Positions 14,925 through 22,687 of a stretch of 24,438 bases of DNA are shown one piece after another. Position numbers and translations under genes: made by a program. Source of the DNA: an uncultured Candidatus Melainabacteria bacterium (GTDB lineage: Bacteria > Cyanobacteriota > Vampirovibrionia > Gastranaerophilales > Gastranaerophilaceae); assembly GCA_934754655.1 (NCBI GenBank), contig CAKVIC010000018.1, positions 1 to 24,438 of the forward strand, given 5' to 3'. The notes below the pieces were generated by a model. The model was not told where the DNA came from. It saw only the letters and a list, made by a program, of their open reading frames with translations, and searched no databases. How positions within the stretch are numbered: the stretch's first letter is position 1; each line of letters opens with the position of its first letter.

Positions 14925-14956
14925 TTAAATTTTGCTTTCGTCAAGTCCTTGAATAA
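14873..14956 (+). pseudogene. Truncated second toxin start
   Basis: The frame from ATG 14873 reads MLICLNNRMKRDVKIMK, matching toxin residues 1-17 except at positions 4 and 5, and then runs into unrelated sequence antisense to the end of the small terminase candidate, stopping at 14956. It overlaps the toxin's last codons. It is best read as the stump of a tandem toxin copy that was deleted. Confidence 0.75.
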
Positions 14957-15242
14957 TATTTATTTGTGGAGTTGTATCTTCAATTTCTTCATCATCAAGT
15001 CCTAGCGCAAGGCGTTGTCCTTTTTGAACTTTTACGATTGAAGAGATTAAAAAATCCAAAACTGCTACAGAATTTTTAGGCATATCTAAAAATTCAATAT
15101 CGGCTCTTGTCATTTCGCGTGAATATTCATCAAGTATAAATTCAAGTGTTGAAAGCGTTTTGTCATAAAATTGAATATGTTTTTCGTTTACATTTTGCTT
15201 TCTTTCTTTAATATTATTTATTGTTGTTTTACTTTTTTTCAT
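14925..15242 (-). CDS. Small terminase subunit candidate
   Basis: 105 aa. A basic N-terminus (MKKSKTTINNIKERKQNVNEKH) is followed by a helical body and a tail TTPQINIIQGLDESKI; a similar P-x-I-x-I-x-x-G ending occurs in many small terminase or packaging proteins. The region DKTLSTLEFILDEYSREMTRADIEFLDMPKNSVAVLDFLISSIVKVQKGQRLALG looks like an oligomerisation core. No helix-turn-helix is clear. Position at the start of the phage late operon, one gene from the boundary, agrees. It has AAGGAAAAG upstream and ends exactly where the cargo repeat begins. A hypothetical phage protein is the alternative. Confidence 0.5.
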   Translation of the reverse strand: MKKSKTTINNIKERKQNVNEKHIQFYDKTLSTLEFILDEYSREMTRADIEFLDMPKNSVAVLDFLISSIVKVQKGQRLALGLDDEEIEDTTPQINIIQGLDESKI

Positions 15243-15263
15243 AATACTTTTCCTTAAAATAAT

Positions 15264-15325
15264 TAAAAAAAACAGGGACTTGAGATTTCAAAAATCTTGA
15301 GAGAGAAAGGTTTAAAAGCCCCTGT
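15264..15325 (-). terminator. Terminator-like nested hairpin before the 105-aa gene
   Basis: Outer stem ACAGGG (15272-15277) / CCCTGT (15320-15325), inner stem AGATTT / AAATCT (15283-15288, 15292-15297). On the minus strand the outer stem is followed by eight T (15271-15264 region), then by the ribosome site of the 105-aa gene. It could end or attenuate transcription entering from the 123-aa gene. Confidence 0.7.
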
Positions 15326-15345
15326 AGTGATGATGAGATTTAAAA

Positions 15346-15717
15346 TCAATAAATTTTTATAGTTTCTTCATTGCCGTAAAAATCACGAGCAATTTGCTTA
15401 ATTTTAACTTTACCGTTAACTTTTGTGTATTTGTTAACGCCGTATTTCCAGCCATAAGGTTTAGGTTTTATTTTCAAAAAATTTTGAGCACTTTGAGCAA
15501 ACAAAATTTGTTCACGTAAGCGTATTGCTATTTGATTTGCTTCAGCTCCGGCAAAAGTATTTTTTTCTTCTATGCCGTCAAAGCGTTCTTCAACAAGTTC
15601 AGCAACCGGTTTTTCGCAAACAGGGCAAAAACCTATTGAAAGACGTCTGTTAACATATAATGCTGTATCTTTTAAAAAATAAATATCTTTAGCTTTAAAA
15701 ACGCAACAATGCCGCAT
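15346..15717 (-). CDS. Small Cys-rich phage protein, zinc-binding candidate
   Basis: 123 aa. Four Cys in two pairs (C4-C5 and C31-x-x-C34 in CPVC) could hold a zinc ion in an N-terminal domain, followed by an acidic middle and a basic C-terminus (KPKPYGWKYGVNKY..., RDFYGNEETIKIY). I recall similar proteins next to small terminase genes of gut prophages (memory only). The ATG at 15717 has a consensus CGGAGG site. It is the first gene of the minus-strand block and has a hairpin-rich leader. Function unknown; DNA binding near packaging or regulation is possible. Confidence 0.6.
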   Translation of the reverse strand: MRHCCVFKAKDIYFLKDTALYVNRRLSIGFCPVCEKPVAELVEERFDGIEEKNTFAGAEANQIAIRLREQILFAQSAQNFLKIKPKPYGWKYGVNKYTKVNGKVKIKQIARDFYGNEETIKIY

Positions 15718-15746
15718 GGCAAACCTCCGTAAACCAATACAAAATC

Positions 15747-15854
15747 AACTACTTTTCTAAAAAAGATAGTAGTTCGCTCTCATACCCTTGTTAGATTTCT
15801 CCTACGCAATTTCTAACTTTTAGGAAGATTACGTTTATAGTTGGATTCCTAAAA
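15747..15854 (-). promoter_or_regulatory. Hairpin-rich leader of the phage late operon
   Basis: Three inverted repeats: AACTACT / AGTAGTT (15747-15753, 15768-15774), TTAGA / TCTAA (15791-15795, 15812-15816) and TTTTAGGAA / TTCCTAAAA (15818-15826, 15846-15854). No gene, tRNA or known riboswitch pattern is visible. The 305-base gap 15718-16022 otherwise holds only the dehydrogenase promoter and a small GTAC-AA-GTAC repeat near 15886. The element may be an RNA leader, an operator or a prophage end. Confidence 0.5.
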
Positions 15855-15966
15855 AAATTTTGTTTCAAAATCAGGTACAAGTACATAATACTATTTTTTC
15901 AAATTTCGCGACGAATTGTAACAACTTTTTTACATCTAAACCAAAAACCTTTTATTCATAATATTT

Positions 15967-15994
15967 TTGACGTAAAATTTTTATTGAATATATT
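15967..15994 (+). promoter_or_regulatory. Promoter of the dehydrogenase gene
   Basis: TTGACG (15967-15972), 16-base spacer, TATATT (15989-15994), about 30 bases before the ATG. An AGAGGGG ribosome site lies between them. Confidence 0.65.
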
Positions 15995-16022
15995 GATTTT
16001 AAAAGAAGAGGGGTAAAAAATA

Positions 16023-16991
16023 ATGAAAGCAATCGTTTTTGATAAAGAACTAAAACTTGATAAAAATTACGCAAAACCGTCACCTAAAGTGGGTGAAGCG
16101 CTTATAAGAGTGGAACTTGCAGGAATTTGTAATACTGATTATGAGATTACAAAAGGTTATATGGGTTATGTCGGAATTTTGGGGCATGAATTTGTTGGCG
16201 TGGTTGAAGATGTTAATGGCGCTGATAAATCTTGGATTGGAAAACGCGTGGTTGCTGAAATCAGTTATGGCTGTGATGACCCTAATTGTGAGTGGTGCGC
16301 CAAAAAGAATTACAGACATTGTCCTAATCGCCATACACTTGGAATATGGAGAAAAGACGGTTGTTTTGCAGAATACGTAACTATGCCGACAAAAGTTTTG
16401 TTTGAAGTTCCTCAAAATGTGCCTAATGAGCAGGCTGTTTTTGTAGAACCGCTTGCGGCTGCGTGCGAAATAACGGAACAATTGCATATTGAACCTACAC
16501 AAAAAATTGTAGTATTGGGCGATGGAAAGCTTGGGTTAACAACGGCATTAGCACTAAATGCACAAAATCTTGATGTGTTGCTTGTCGGCAAACACCAAAA
16601 CAAGCTTGATATTGCAAAAGCTCAAGGAGTTGAAACCAAATTGCTTTCAGAATTTAAACTTGAAAAAAAATATGATGTCGTGGTTGAAGCAACCGGCACC
16701 GCGTCAGGGTTTGAAACTTCAATTGCTTTAACAAAACCGCGTGGAGTTTTGGTTTTAAAAAGTACGGTAGCGACAGGCAAAGAATTAAATCTTGCACCGA
16801 TTGTTATTGATGAAATTACTGTTTTAGGCTCTCGTTGCGGTCAATTTGCTCCGGCATTAAGAATGTTGAAAAATAATCGCATTAATTTTGCGCCATTTAT
16901 TACAAAAACTTATTCGATAGATGAAGCGTTAGAAGCGTTTGAAGCTAATAAAGCTAAAGAGAGTTTAAAAATATTAATAAAAATCTCATAA
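16023..16991 (+). CDS. Zinc-dependent medium-chain alcohol/sugar dehydrogenase
   Basis: 322 aa, slightly short for this superfamily (340-360). The catalytic-zinc ligands are present: C36 in GICNTD, H55-E56 in GHEFVG, and E142 in VEPLAAACE. Four cysteines for the structural zinc are at C84, C89, C92 and C100 in GCDDPNCEWC...C. The Rossmann loop is GDGKLG (166-171); it lacks the second position of GxGxxG only in being G-D-G-K-L-G, which is common in the family. It oxidises an alcohol or polyol with NAD(P); substrate is unknown. Threonine or sorbitol dehydrogenase-like relatives are alternatives. It has its own promoter, and its stop is 63 bases before gatB. Confidence 0.85.
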   Translation: MKAIVFDKELKLDKNYAKPSPKVGEALIRVELAGICNTDYEITKGYMGYVGILGHEFVGVVEDVNGADKSWIGKRVVAEISYGCDDPNCEWCAKKNYRHCPNRHTLGIWRKDGCFAEYVTMPTKVLFEVPQNVPNEQAVFVEPLAAACEITEQLHIEPTQKIVVLGDGKLGLTTALALNAQNLDVLLVGKHQNKLDIAKAQGVETKLLSEFKLEKKYDVVVEATGTASGFETSIALTKPRGVLVLKSTVATGKELNLAPIVIDEITVLGSRCGQFAPALRMLKNNRINFAPFITKTYSIDEALEAFEANKAKESLKILIKIS

Positions 16992-17017
16992 ACGATTATA
17001 AACAATTTTTTCATTTA

Positions 17018-17026
17018 TGATAGAAT
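17018..17026 (+). promoter_or_regulatory. Extended -10 element upstream of gatB
   Basis: TGATAGAAT, an extended -10 (TG-N-TAGAAT) with no good -35, 29 bases before the gatB ATG; AAAGGAG follows as ribosome site. Confidence 0.4.
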
Positions 17027-17054
17027 TGTATTAAAAATACAAAAGGAGTAAAAA

Positions 17055-18503
17055 ATGACAGATTTAAAAGATAAATATGAGGTTGTAATAGGCTTAGAAG
17101 TTCACGCGCAATTAAAAACAAAATCAAAGATTTTTGCGCCGGACAGTACTGAATTCGGTAACGAGCAAAACTCTCAAATTAGCGCAATCACTTTGGGCAT
17201 GCCCGGAGTTTTGCCGGTTTTAAACAAAGAATGCGTGAATATGGGGATTCTTTTGGGTTTGGCTTTAAATTGTGAAATTCCTAACAGATGTAAATTTGAT
17301 AGAAAACAATATTTTTACCCAGATTTACCAAAAGGTTATCAAATTTCTCAATACGATGAACCAATTTGTGTAAACGGTTATGTGGATGTTAAAGGTAAAA
17401 GAATTGGAATTACAAGAGCGCATTTAGAAGAAGATGCCGGAAAACTTGTTCACCAAGGTGCAGCCGGTATCAATGGTTCTACTTATTCGCTTGTAGACTT
17501 GAATAGAGCCGGAACTCCTTTATTAGAAATCGTTTCAGAACCGGATATGCGTTCTGCAGAAGAAGCTCGTAATTATATGGAAGAATTAAGAAATATTGTA
17601 AGATATTTAGGCGTTTGTGACGGTAACTTGGAAGAAGGTTCAATGCGTTGTGACGCAAATATTTCTATTATGCCAAAAGGTTCAAAGGTTTTTGGTACAA
17701 GAGCTGAAATCAAGAATGTAAACAGCTTTTCAGCACTTCAAAGAGCTATTGAGTACGAAATAGATAGACAAATTGAGATTGTTGAAGAAGGCGGTCAAGT
17801 CGTACAAGAAACAAGGCTTTGGGATGATAATTTACGCGAAACGCGTTCTATGAGAGGAAAAGAAGATGCGCATGACTATAGATATTTCCCTGAACCGGAT
17901 TTAATGCCACTTGAAATCTCTCGTGAATGGGTTGAAGAAATTCGCGCTAAAATGCCTGAGCTTCCGGAAGCTAAAAGACAACGTTATATGAGCCTTGGCT
18001 TGAGTGAATATGATGCGTCAGTTATTGTTGAACAAATGCCTTTGGCGTTATTCTTCGATAAAGTTCTTGAGTTGGGAGCAAATCCAAAAACCGCTGTAAA
18101 CTTTATGATGGGCGAAATTTCAGCTTATTTGAAGGAACAAAAACTTGAAATTAATGAAACAAAATTGACTCCGGAAAATCTTGCGGAATTAATTAATTTG
18201 ATTGAAAAAGGAACAATTTCAAATAATATTGGTAAACAAATTCTTGTAGAAGATATGATTACTAAAGGTGAAAAAGCTTCTGAAATTGTTGAGCGAAAAG
18301 GTTTAAGCCAAATTTCTGATGAAGGCGCTATAAAATCGATTGTTGAAAAGATTATTAATGCAAATCCTGCACAAGTTGAGGAATACAGAAATGGTAAAAC
18401 AAACTTGTTAGGTTTCTTTGTCGGTCAAGTTATGAAAGAAACTAAAGGAAGGGCTAACCCTAAAACTGTCAACGAATTTATTAGAAAATTCTTAGAAGGT
18501 TAA
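17055..18503 (+). CDS. gatB: Aspartyl/glutamyl-tRNA amidotransferase subunit B
   Basis: 482 aa, the expected length. The N-terminal signature VIGLEVHAQL (11-20), the stretch FDRKQYFYPDLPKGYQISQYD (from about 81), and EGSMRCDANIS (about 197-207) mark the kinase-like amidotransferase domain. The C-terminal region from about 330 on is the helical YqeY-like tail that recognises tRNA. With GatA and GatC, it converts Glu-tRNA(Gln) and Asp-tRNA(Asn) to Gln- and Asn-tRNA in the cytoplasm. GatA and GatC are not adjacent. A promoter-like TGATAGAAT lies upstream, and fabD begins 21 bases after the stop, suggesting cotranscription. Confidence 0.97.
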   Translation: MTDLKDKYEVVIGLEVHAQLKTKSKIFAPDSTEFGNEQNSQISAITLGMPGVLPVLNKECVNMGILLGLALNCEIPNRCKFDRKQYFYPDLPKGYQISQYDEPICVNGYVDVKGKRIGITRAHLEEDAGKLVHQGAAGINGSTYSLVDLNRAGTPLLEIVSEPDMRSAEEARNYMEELRNIVRYLGVCDGNLEEGSMRCDANISIMPKGSKVFGTRAEIKNVNSFSALQRAIEYEIDRQIEIVEEGGQVVQETRLWDDNLRETRSMRGKEDAHDYRYFPEPDLMPLEISREWVEEIRAKMPELPEAKRQRYMSLGLSEYDASVIVEQMPLALFFDKVLELGANPKTAVNFMMGEISAYLKEQKLEINETKLTPENLAELINLIEKGTISNNIGKQILVEDMITKGEKASEIVERKGLSQISDEGAIKSIVEKIINANPAQVEEYRNGKTNLLGFFVGQVMKETKGRANPKTVNEFIRKFLEG

Positions 18504-18524
18504 TAATAAAAAGAGGATAAAATT

Positions 18525-19457
18525 ATGTCAAAAATCGCGTTTTTATTCCCTGGACAAGGTTCGCAAACTGTTGGTATGGGAAAAGATATTTATGACAAAA
18601 ATTCTATTGCGCAAAATGTTTTTGAAAAAGCTAACGACATTTTAGGCAAGAGTATTACAGGGCTTTGTTTTGAAGGGCCGGAAGAAGATTTGAAACAAAC
18701 TGTTAACACTCAACCTTGTATTGTGGTTAATTCGATTGCGCTTTACGAGGCATTGCAAGATAAATTGGCTGTGAAACCTTCTTTTGTTGCAGGCCATAGC
18801 CTTGGTGAATATTGTGCAATGTACGTTGCAGGTGTTATGGATTTTGAAACTACTTTAAAATCAATCCAAAAACGTGCGGACTTGATGAGTACAATTAAGG
18901 GCGGAATGATGTCTGCTGTTATCAACACTCCTGATGAAGCGCTTAAAACAGCCTTAGAAGAAGCATCAAAGGTCGGTTATGTGGATATAGCAAACTATAA
19001 TTCTCCTGTGCAAGTAGTTTTGACAGGTGATGAGAAGGCAGTTCAAAAAGCAGGTGAAATTTTGATAAGCTTAGGTGTGCGAAAAGTTGTGCCGTTAGCT
19101 ACTTCTGGCGCATTTCATTCTAAGTATTTGAAAGAAGTTAGTGAGGAGTTCAAAAAATTTGTTGAAACTATTGATATTTCAGATGCTAAAATTCCGGTGA
19201 TAACAAATGTTGACGCCAAAGAAACGACTAAAGCGGAAGAATTTAGGCTTAAAATGCCGGAGCAAATGCATTCTTCTGTTTACTGGACTCAAACAATACA
19301 AAAGATGATTGAAAATGGTGTTGATACTTTTGTGGAAATTGGTAATGGCAAAGTTTTAGCAGGTTTGAACAGAAAAATTGCACCTGATGCTAAATTTTAT
19401 AACGTATTTGATAATGAATCGCTTGAAACTACTGTTCAAGCGTTAAATAACAATTAA
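18525..19457 (+). CDS. fabD: Malonyl-CoA:ACP transacylase
   Basis: 310 aa, typical length. FPGQGSQ (8-14), the nucleophile loop GHSLGEY with S92, R117 in QKRADLM, and H198 in SGAFHS give the full catalytic set (S92, R117, H201 in E. coli). The enzyme moves the malonyl group from CoA to acyl carrier protein for fatty acid synthesis. It sits 21 bases after gatB and 16 bases before fabG with good ribosome sites (AGAGGAT upstream), so an operon gatB-fabD-fabG is likely. acpP and fabF are not adjacent. Confidence 0.96.
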   Translation: MSKIAFLFPGQGSQTVGMGKDIYDKNSIAQNVFEKANDILGKSITGLCFEGPEEDLKQTVNTQPCIVVNSIALYEALQDKLAVKPSFVAGHSLGEYCAMYVAGVMDFETTLKSIQKRADLMSTIKGGMMSAVINTPDEALKTALEEASKVGYVDIANYNSPVQVVLTGDEKAVQKAGEILISLGVRKVVPLATSGAFHSKYLKEVSEEFKKFVETIDISDAKIPVITNVDAKETTKAEEFRLKMPEQMHSSVYWTQTIQKMIENGVDTFVEIGNGKVLAGLNRKIAPDAKFYNVFDNESLETTVQALNNN

Positions 19458-19473
19458 TAAGGAGAAAATTTTT

Positions 19474-20205
19474 ATGAGCGAAGAAAGAAAAATTGCTTTT
19501 ATAACAGGCGGTTCTCGTGGAATCGGCTTGGGTTGTGCATTAGAGCTTGCAAAAGCCGGTTGCGATATTATTATTAATGGAACAAGCGAGTTGGCTAAAG
19601 TTCAACCGGCGCTTGATGAAATCAAAGCTTGTGGAGTAAACGCGTATTTTTACAGATTTGATGTTTCAAATTCTGAAGCTGTTGAAGAAAATATTAACAA
19701 AATCATTGAAGAGCACGGAAAAATTGATATTTTGGTTAACAATGCAGGAATTACAAGCGATGGTTTATTTGTCAGAATGTCACCTGAACAATGGGAAAAG
19801 GTAATAAACATAAATCTTTCAAGCGCATTTTACGTAACACATAGTGTTGTTAAGCACATGATGAAAGCAAGACGTGGTTCTATTGTAAATATGTCAAGCG
19901 TTGTAGGAATTTCAGGAAACGCCGGTCAAGCGAATTATTCAGCTTCAAAAGCTGGTTTAATCGGTTTAACTAAATCTTTGGCAAAAGAACTTGGCTCAAG
20001 AAATATAAGAGTTAACGCAGTTGCACCAGGATTTATCAATACAAAAATGACTGAAAATCTTGACCCTACAAAAATGTTGGATTTGATACCATTAAAACGC
20101 TTGGGTGAAGTTGAAGATATTGCAAAAACTGTTAAATTTTTAGCAATGGATGCTGATTATATAACCGGTCAAGTTGTCAAAGTTGACGGTGGTTTGATGA
20201 TTTAG
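19474..20205 (+). CDS. fabG: 3-oxoacyl-[ACP] reductase
   Basis: 243 aa short-chain dehydrogenase of usual size. Cofactor loop TGGSRGIG (11-18), NNAG (89-92), and the active-site set N114, S142, Y155, K159 (SSVVG and YSASKAG) are all present. The C-terminus ITGQVVKVDGGLMI is the FabG ending. It reduces 3-oxoacyl-ACP with NADPH in fatty acid elongation. AAGGAG precedes the ATG, and the neighbour fabD supports FabG over other short-chain dehydrogenases. A hairpin terminator follows 28 bases after the stop. Confidence 0.95.
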   Translation: MSEERKIAFITGGSRGIGLGCALELAKAGCDIIINGTSELAKVQPALDEIKACGVNAYFYRFDVSNSEAVEENINKIIEEHGKIDILVNNAGITSDGLFVRMSPEQWEKVININLSSAFYVTHSVVKHMMKARRGSIVNMSSVVGISGNAGQANYSASKAGLIGLTKSLAKELGSRNIRVNAVAPGFINTKMTENLDPTKMLDLIPLKRLGEVEDIAKTVKFLAMDADYITGQVVKVDGGLMI

Positions 20206-20233
20206 TTTTACAACGATAAAAATTATTGAAAAT

Positions 20234-20268
20234 AAATATGGTGCGCATAAACGCACCATATTTTAATT
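20234..20268 (+). terminator. Terminator after fabG
   Basis: A 12-bp perfect stem AAATATGGTGCG / CGCACCATATTT (20234-20245, 20252-20263), loop CATAAA, with a short T-rich tail. It probably ends the gatB-fabD-fabG unit. Confidence 0.8.
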
Positions 20269-20337
20269 GAAAACATGTTTCACAAAAAAATTTTTATAAT
20301 ATAATATAAAAAAAGAATGTATTATTTAATGGAAGCG

Positions 20338-20358
20338 TCCGGCTTTCGAGTAGCCGGA
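20338..20358 (+). promoter_or_regulatory. Leader hairpin directly upstream of the pnp RBS
   Basis: TCCGGCT / AGCCGGA (20338-20344, 20352-20358) with loop TTCGAGT, 3 bases before the AGAAGGA site. A leader hairpin is known to control pnp in E. coli through RNase III and PNPase; this one differs in sequence and a similar role is inference. Confidence 0.6.
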
Positions 20359-20371
20359 GAAAGAAGGAAAA

Positions 20372-22516
20372 ATGGTACCGGAAACAAAAAGTTTTCAGTT
20401 AGAAATTGGCGGGAAAACCGTCACTGTTGAAACCGGCAAATACGCACAATCAACCAACGGTAGCGTTACTGTTAGATGTGGTGACACTATGTTATTCGTG
20501 CACTGTGTTGTTTCAAAAGAACCAAGAGTAGGGATTGATTTCTTCCCTTTACTTATTGATTATGAAGAAAGAATGTCATCAATTGGTCGTATCCCTGGCG
20601 GATACAATCGTTCAGAAGGTAAAGCAAGTGAAAAAGCAATACTTGTTTCACGTTTGATTGATAGACCAATTAGACCGCTATTCCCTAAAGGATATAGAAA
20701 TGATATTCAAATTGTTGCTCAATTATTCAGCTATGACCAACAAAATCAACCTGATACATTGGCTATGCTTGGCGCATCTTGTGCTTTGATGTTATCAGGA
20801 GCACCTTTTGAAGGTCCTATTGGTGCCGTAAGAGTTTCTAAGGACGAAAATGGCAATATGATTGCTAATCCTACTCACCAACAAGCTGATAAATCAGATT
20901 TAGATATTGTTATTGCGGGTACTCATGATTCAGTTATCATGGTTGAAGCCGGCTGTAAGTTTGTTACAGAAGACGATATTATGAACGCTGTTGAGTTTGC
21001 TCAAGTTGAAATCAGAAAACAATGCGAAGCTCAAGTTGAGTTTGCAAAACAATGTGGTGTTGTGAAAGAAGAATTTGTAAATCCTTATGACACAACTGAA
21101 TTAAAAAATATTATCAATGAAGTTGCGCATGATATGATTTTTGATGCGTATCATAATTTTGATAGAGAATATAGACAAAAGAAATTGGAAGAAGCTAAAA
21201 AGCTTGTAAAAGAAAGAGTTGAAGCTCTTCCGGAAGACGATTATATTCACCAAATCATTGAAGAAACAGGCATTGACTTTGTTGCAGAAGAATTTAAAAA
21301 CGCTGAAAAGAAAATTATGCGTGCAATGATTTTGGACGAAGGCGTTCGTGCTGACGGTCGTAAGCCTAACGAAGTTAGACCAATTTGGTGCGAAGTCGGC
21401 GTTATTCCTCGCGCGCATGGTTCAGCAGTGTTCACAAGAGGACAAACACAAATTCTTTCTGTGGCAACTCTTGCTGGCCCTGGTATGAAACAAGAGCTTG
21501 ACGGTGTTGACCCTGAAACAGAAAAAACTTATATGCATAAATATATTTTCCCAGGCTTCTCTGTTGGTGAAGTTAAAGCTCTTAGAGGCCCTGGTAGACG
21601 TGAAGTTGGTCACGGTAATTTAGCTGAAAGAGCTAATGTACCTGCTCTTCCTTCTCAAGAAGAATTTGGTTATACAATCCGCGTAACATCAGACGTTTTG
21701 GAATCAAACGGTTCAACATCAATGGGTTCAACTTGCGGTTCTTCAATGGCATTGATGAATGCAGGTGTTCCTGTAAAATGCATGATAGGCGGTGTTGCAA
21801 TGGGTATGATTACTGAAGAAGGTAAAGAACCTGTTGTATTAACTGATATTCAAGGTATTGAAGATTTCTTGGGTGATATGGACTTTAAAGTTACCGGTAA
21901 TGATGACGGTATTACAGCTTTACAAATGGATATGAAAGCTAAGGGTATTGCAAACGATACTTTGAGAAGAGCTTTGGCTCAAGCAAAAGAAGGTAGATTG
22001 CATATCTTAGGCGAAATGAGAAAAGTTATCACAAAACCGGCTGATCATTTATCACCATTTGCGCCAAGCATCACAACAATGACAATACCGGCTGAAGATA
22101 TCGGTACTGTAATCGGACCTGGCGGAAAACAAATTAGAGCAATTATTGACGCGTCTGGTGCAGAAATTGACATTCAAGATAGTGGAGTTGTAACTATTAC
22201 ATCAAATGATCAAGAAGGCGCTGCTATCGCGAAGAAAATGATTGCTGACTTAACATTCAAACCGGAAGTAGGTATGGTTATTAAAGGTAAAGTTGTAAGA
22301 ATTATTCCTATTGGCGCGTTTGTTGAATTAGGCGGTGGCAAAGACGGCATGGTTCATATTTCACAAATATGTCAAGAACGTATTGAAACAATTGAACCAC
22401 ATGTTAATATCGGTGACGAAGTTGTTGTTAAGGTTATAAAAATTGATGATAAAGGTAGAATCAATCTTACAATTAAAGGTGTAACCGAAGAAGATAAAGC
22501 AAAATTAAACGCTTAG
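20372..22516 (+). CDS. pnp: Polyribonucleotide nucleotidyltransferase (PNPase)
   Basis: 714 aa, standard length. Two RNase PH domains flank a helical linker: the first has FFPLLIDYEERMSSIGRIPGG (about 56-75) and RLIDRPIRPLFPKGY, the second has RADGRKPNEVRPI and VLESNGSTSMGSTCGSSMAL (about 445-465), the active-site region. The KH domain contains IGPGGKQIRAI (near 582), and the S1 domain contains KGKVVRIIPIGAFVELGGG (from about 638). The enzyme degrades RNA 3' to 5' by phosphorolysis and takes part in RNA turnover. The start has AGAAGGA and a hairpin leader; a 16-bp terminator follows. Confidence 0.98.
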   Translation: MVPETKSFQLEIGGKTVTVETGKYAQSTNGSVTVRCGDTMLFVHCVVSKEPRVGIDFFPLLIDYEERMSSIGRIPGGYNRSEGKASEKAILVSRLIDRPIRPLFPKGYRNDIQIVAQLFSYDQQNQPDTLAMLGASCALMLSGAPFEGPIGAVRVSKDENGNMIANPTHQQADKSDLDIVIAGTHDSVIMVEAGCKFVTEDDIMNAVEFAQVEIRKQCEAQVEFAKQCGVVKEEFVNPYDTTELKNIINEVAHDMIFDAYHNFDREYRQKKLEEAKKLVKERVEALPEDDYIHQIIEETGIDFVAEEFKNAEKKIMRAMILDEGVRADGRKPNEVRPIWCEVGVIPRAHGSAVFTRGQTQILSVATLAGPGMKQELDGVDPETEKTYMHKYIFPGFSVGEVKALRGPGRREVGHGNLAERANVPALPSQEEFGYTIRVTSDVLESNGSTSMGSTCGSSMALMNAGVPVKCMIGGVAMGMITEEGKEPVVLTDIQGIEDFLGDMDFKVTGNDDGITALQMDMKAKGIANDTLRRALAQAKEGRLHILGEMRKVITKPADHLSPFAPSITTMTIPAEDIGTVIGPGGKQIRAIIDASGAEIDIQDSGVVTITSNDQEGAAIAKKMIADLTFKPEVGMVIKGKVVRIIPIGAFVELGGGKDGMVHISQICQERIETIEPHVNIGDEVVVKVIKIDDKGRINLTIKGVTEEDKAKLNA

Positions 22517-22541
22517 TTTATTTTGTTGAATTTAATAAGGT

Positions 22542-22586
22542 AGTGGCGCTTTTGGCATTTGCCAAAAGCGCCACTTTAATATTTTT
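22542..22586 (+). terminator. Strong terminator after pnp
   Basis: A 16-bp perfect stem, AGTGGCGCTTTTGGCA (22542-22557) with its complement at 22560-22575, then TTAATATTTTT. Confidence 0.92.
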
Positions 22587-22687
22587 AACAAAAAACAACA
22601 ATGCTTTTACTTTAAAACGCTTTCATGGTAGACTTTTAAGTAGTGGAAAAAGACTTCCATATAAGTAAGTAAGAAAAGGAGAAACTT

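Larger units (their letters stand above)
1..15860 (-). mobile_element. Podovirus-like prophage, partial, interrupted by cargo
   Basis: A run of minus-strand genes has the order portal, scaffold, capsid, decoration, adaptor, tail hub, fibres, typical of short-tailed phages. The left end lies outside the window. The right end is somewhere between the first phage gene (start 15717) and the host dehydrogenase promoter near 15967. No integrase, repressor, replication or large terminase gene is visible. The right boundary is set only by gene content; no attachment site could be identified because the partner end is absent. Confidence 0.85.

Noticed and set aside
15718..16022. Possible tRNA or attachment site at the host border
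   Set aside because: No cloverleaf, TTC-loop or CCA end can be drawn, and no matching end sequence is available within the window.
21101..21418. Minus-strand frame inside pnp
   Set aside because: It is a shadow of a strongly conserved gene on the other strand; the same holds for 16080-16502, 23207-23560 and 24052-24393.
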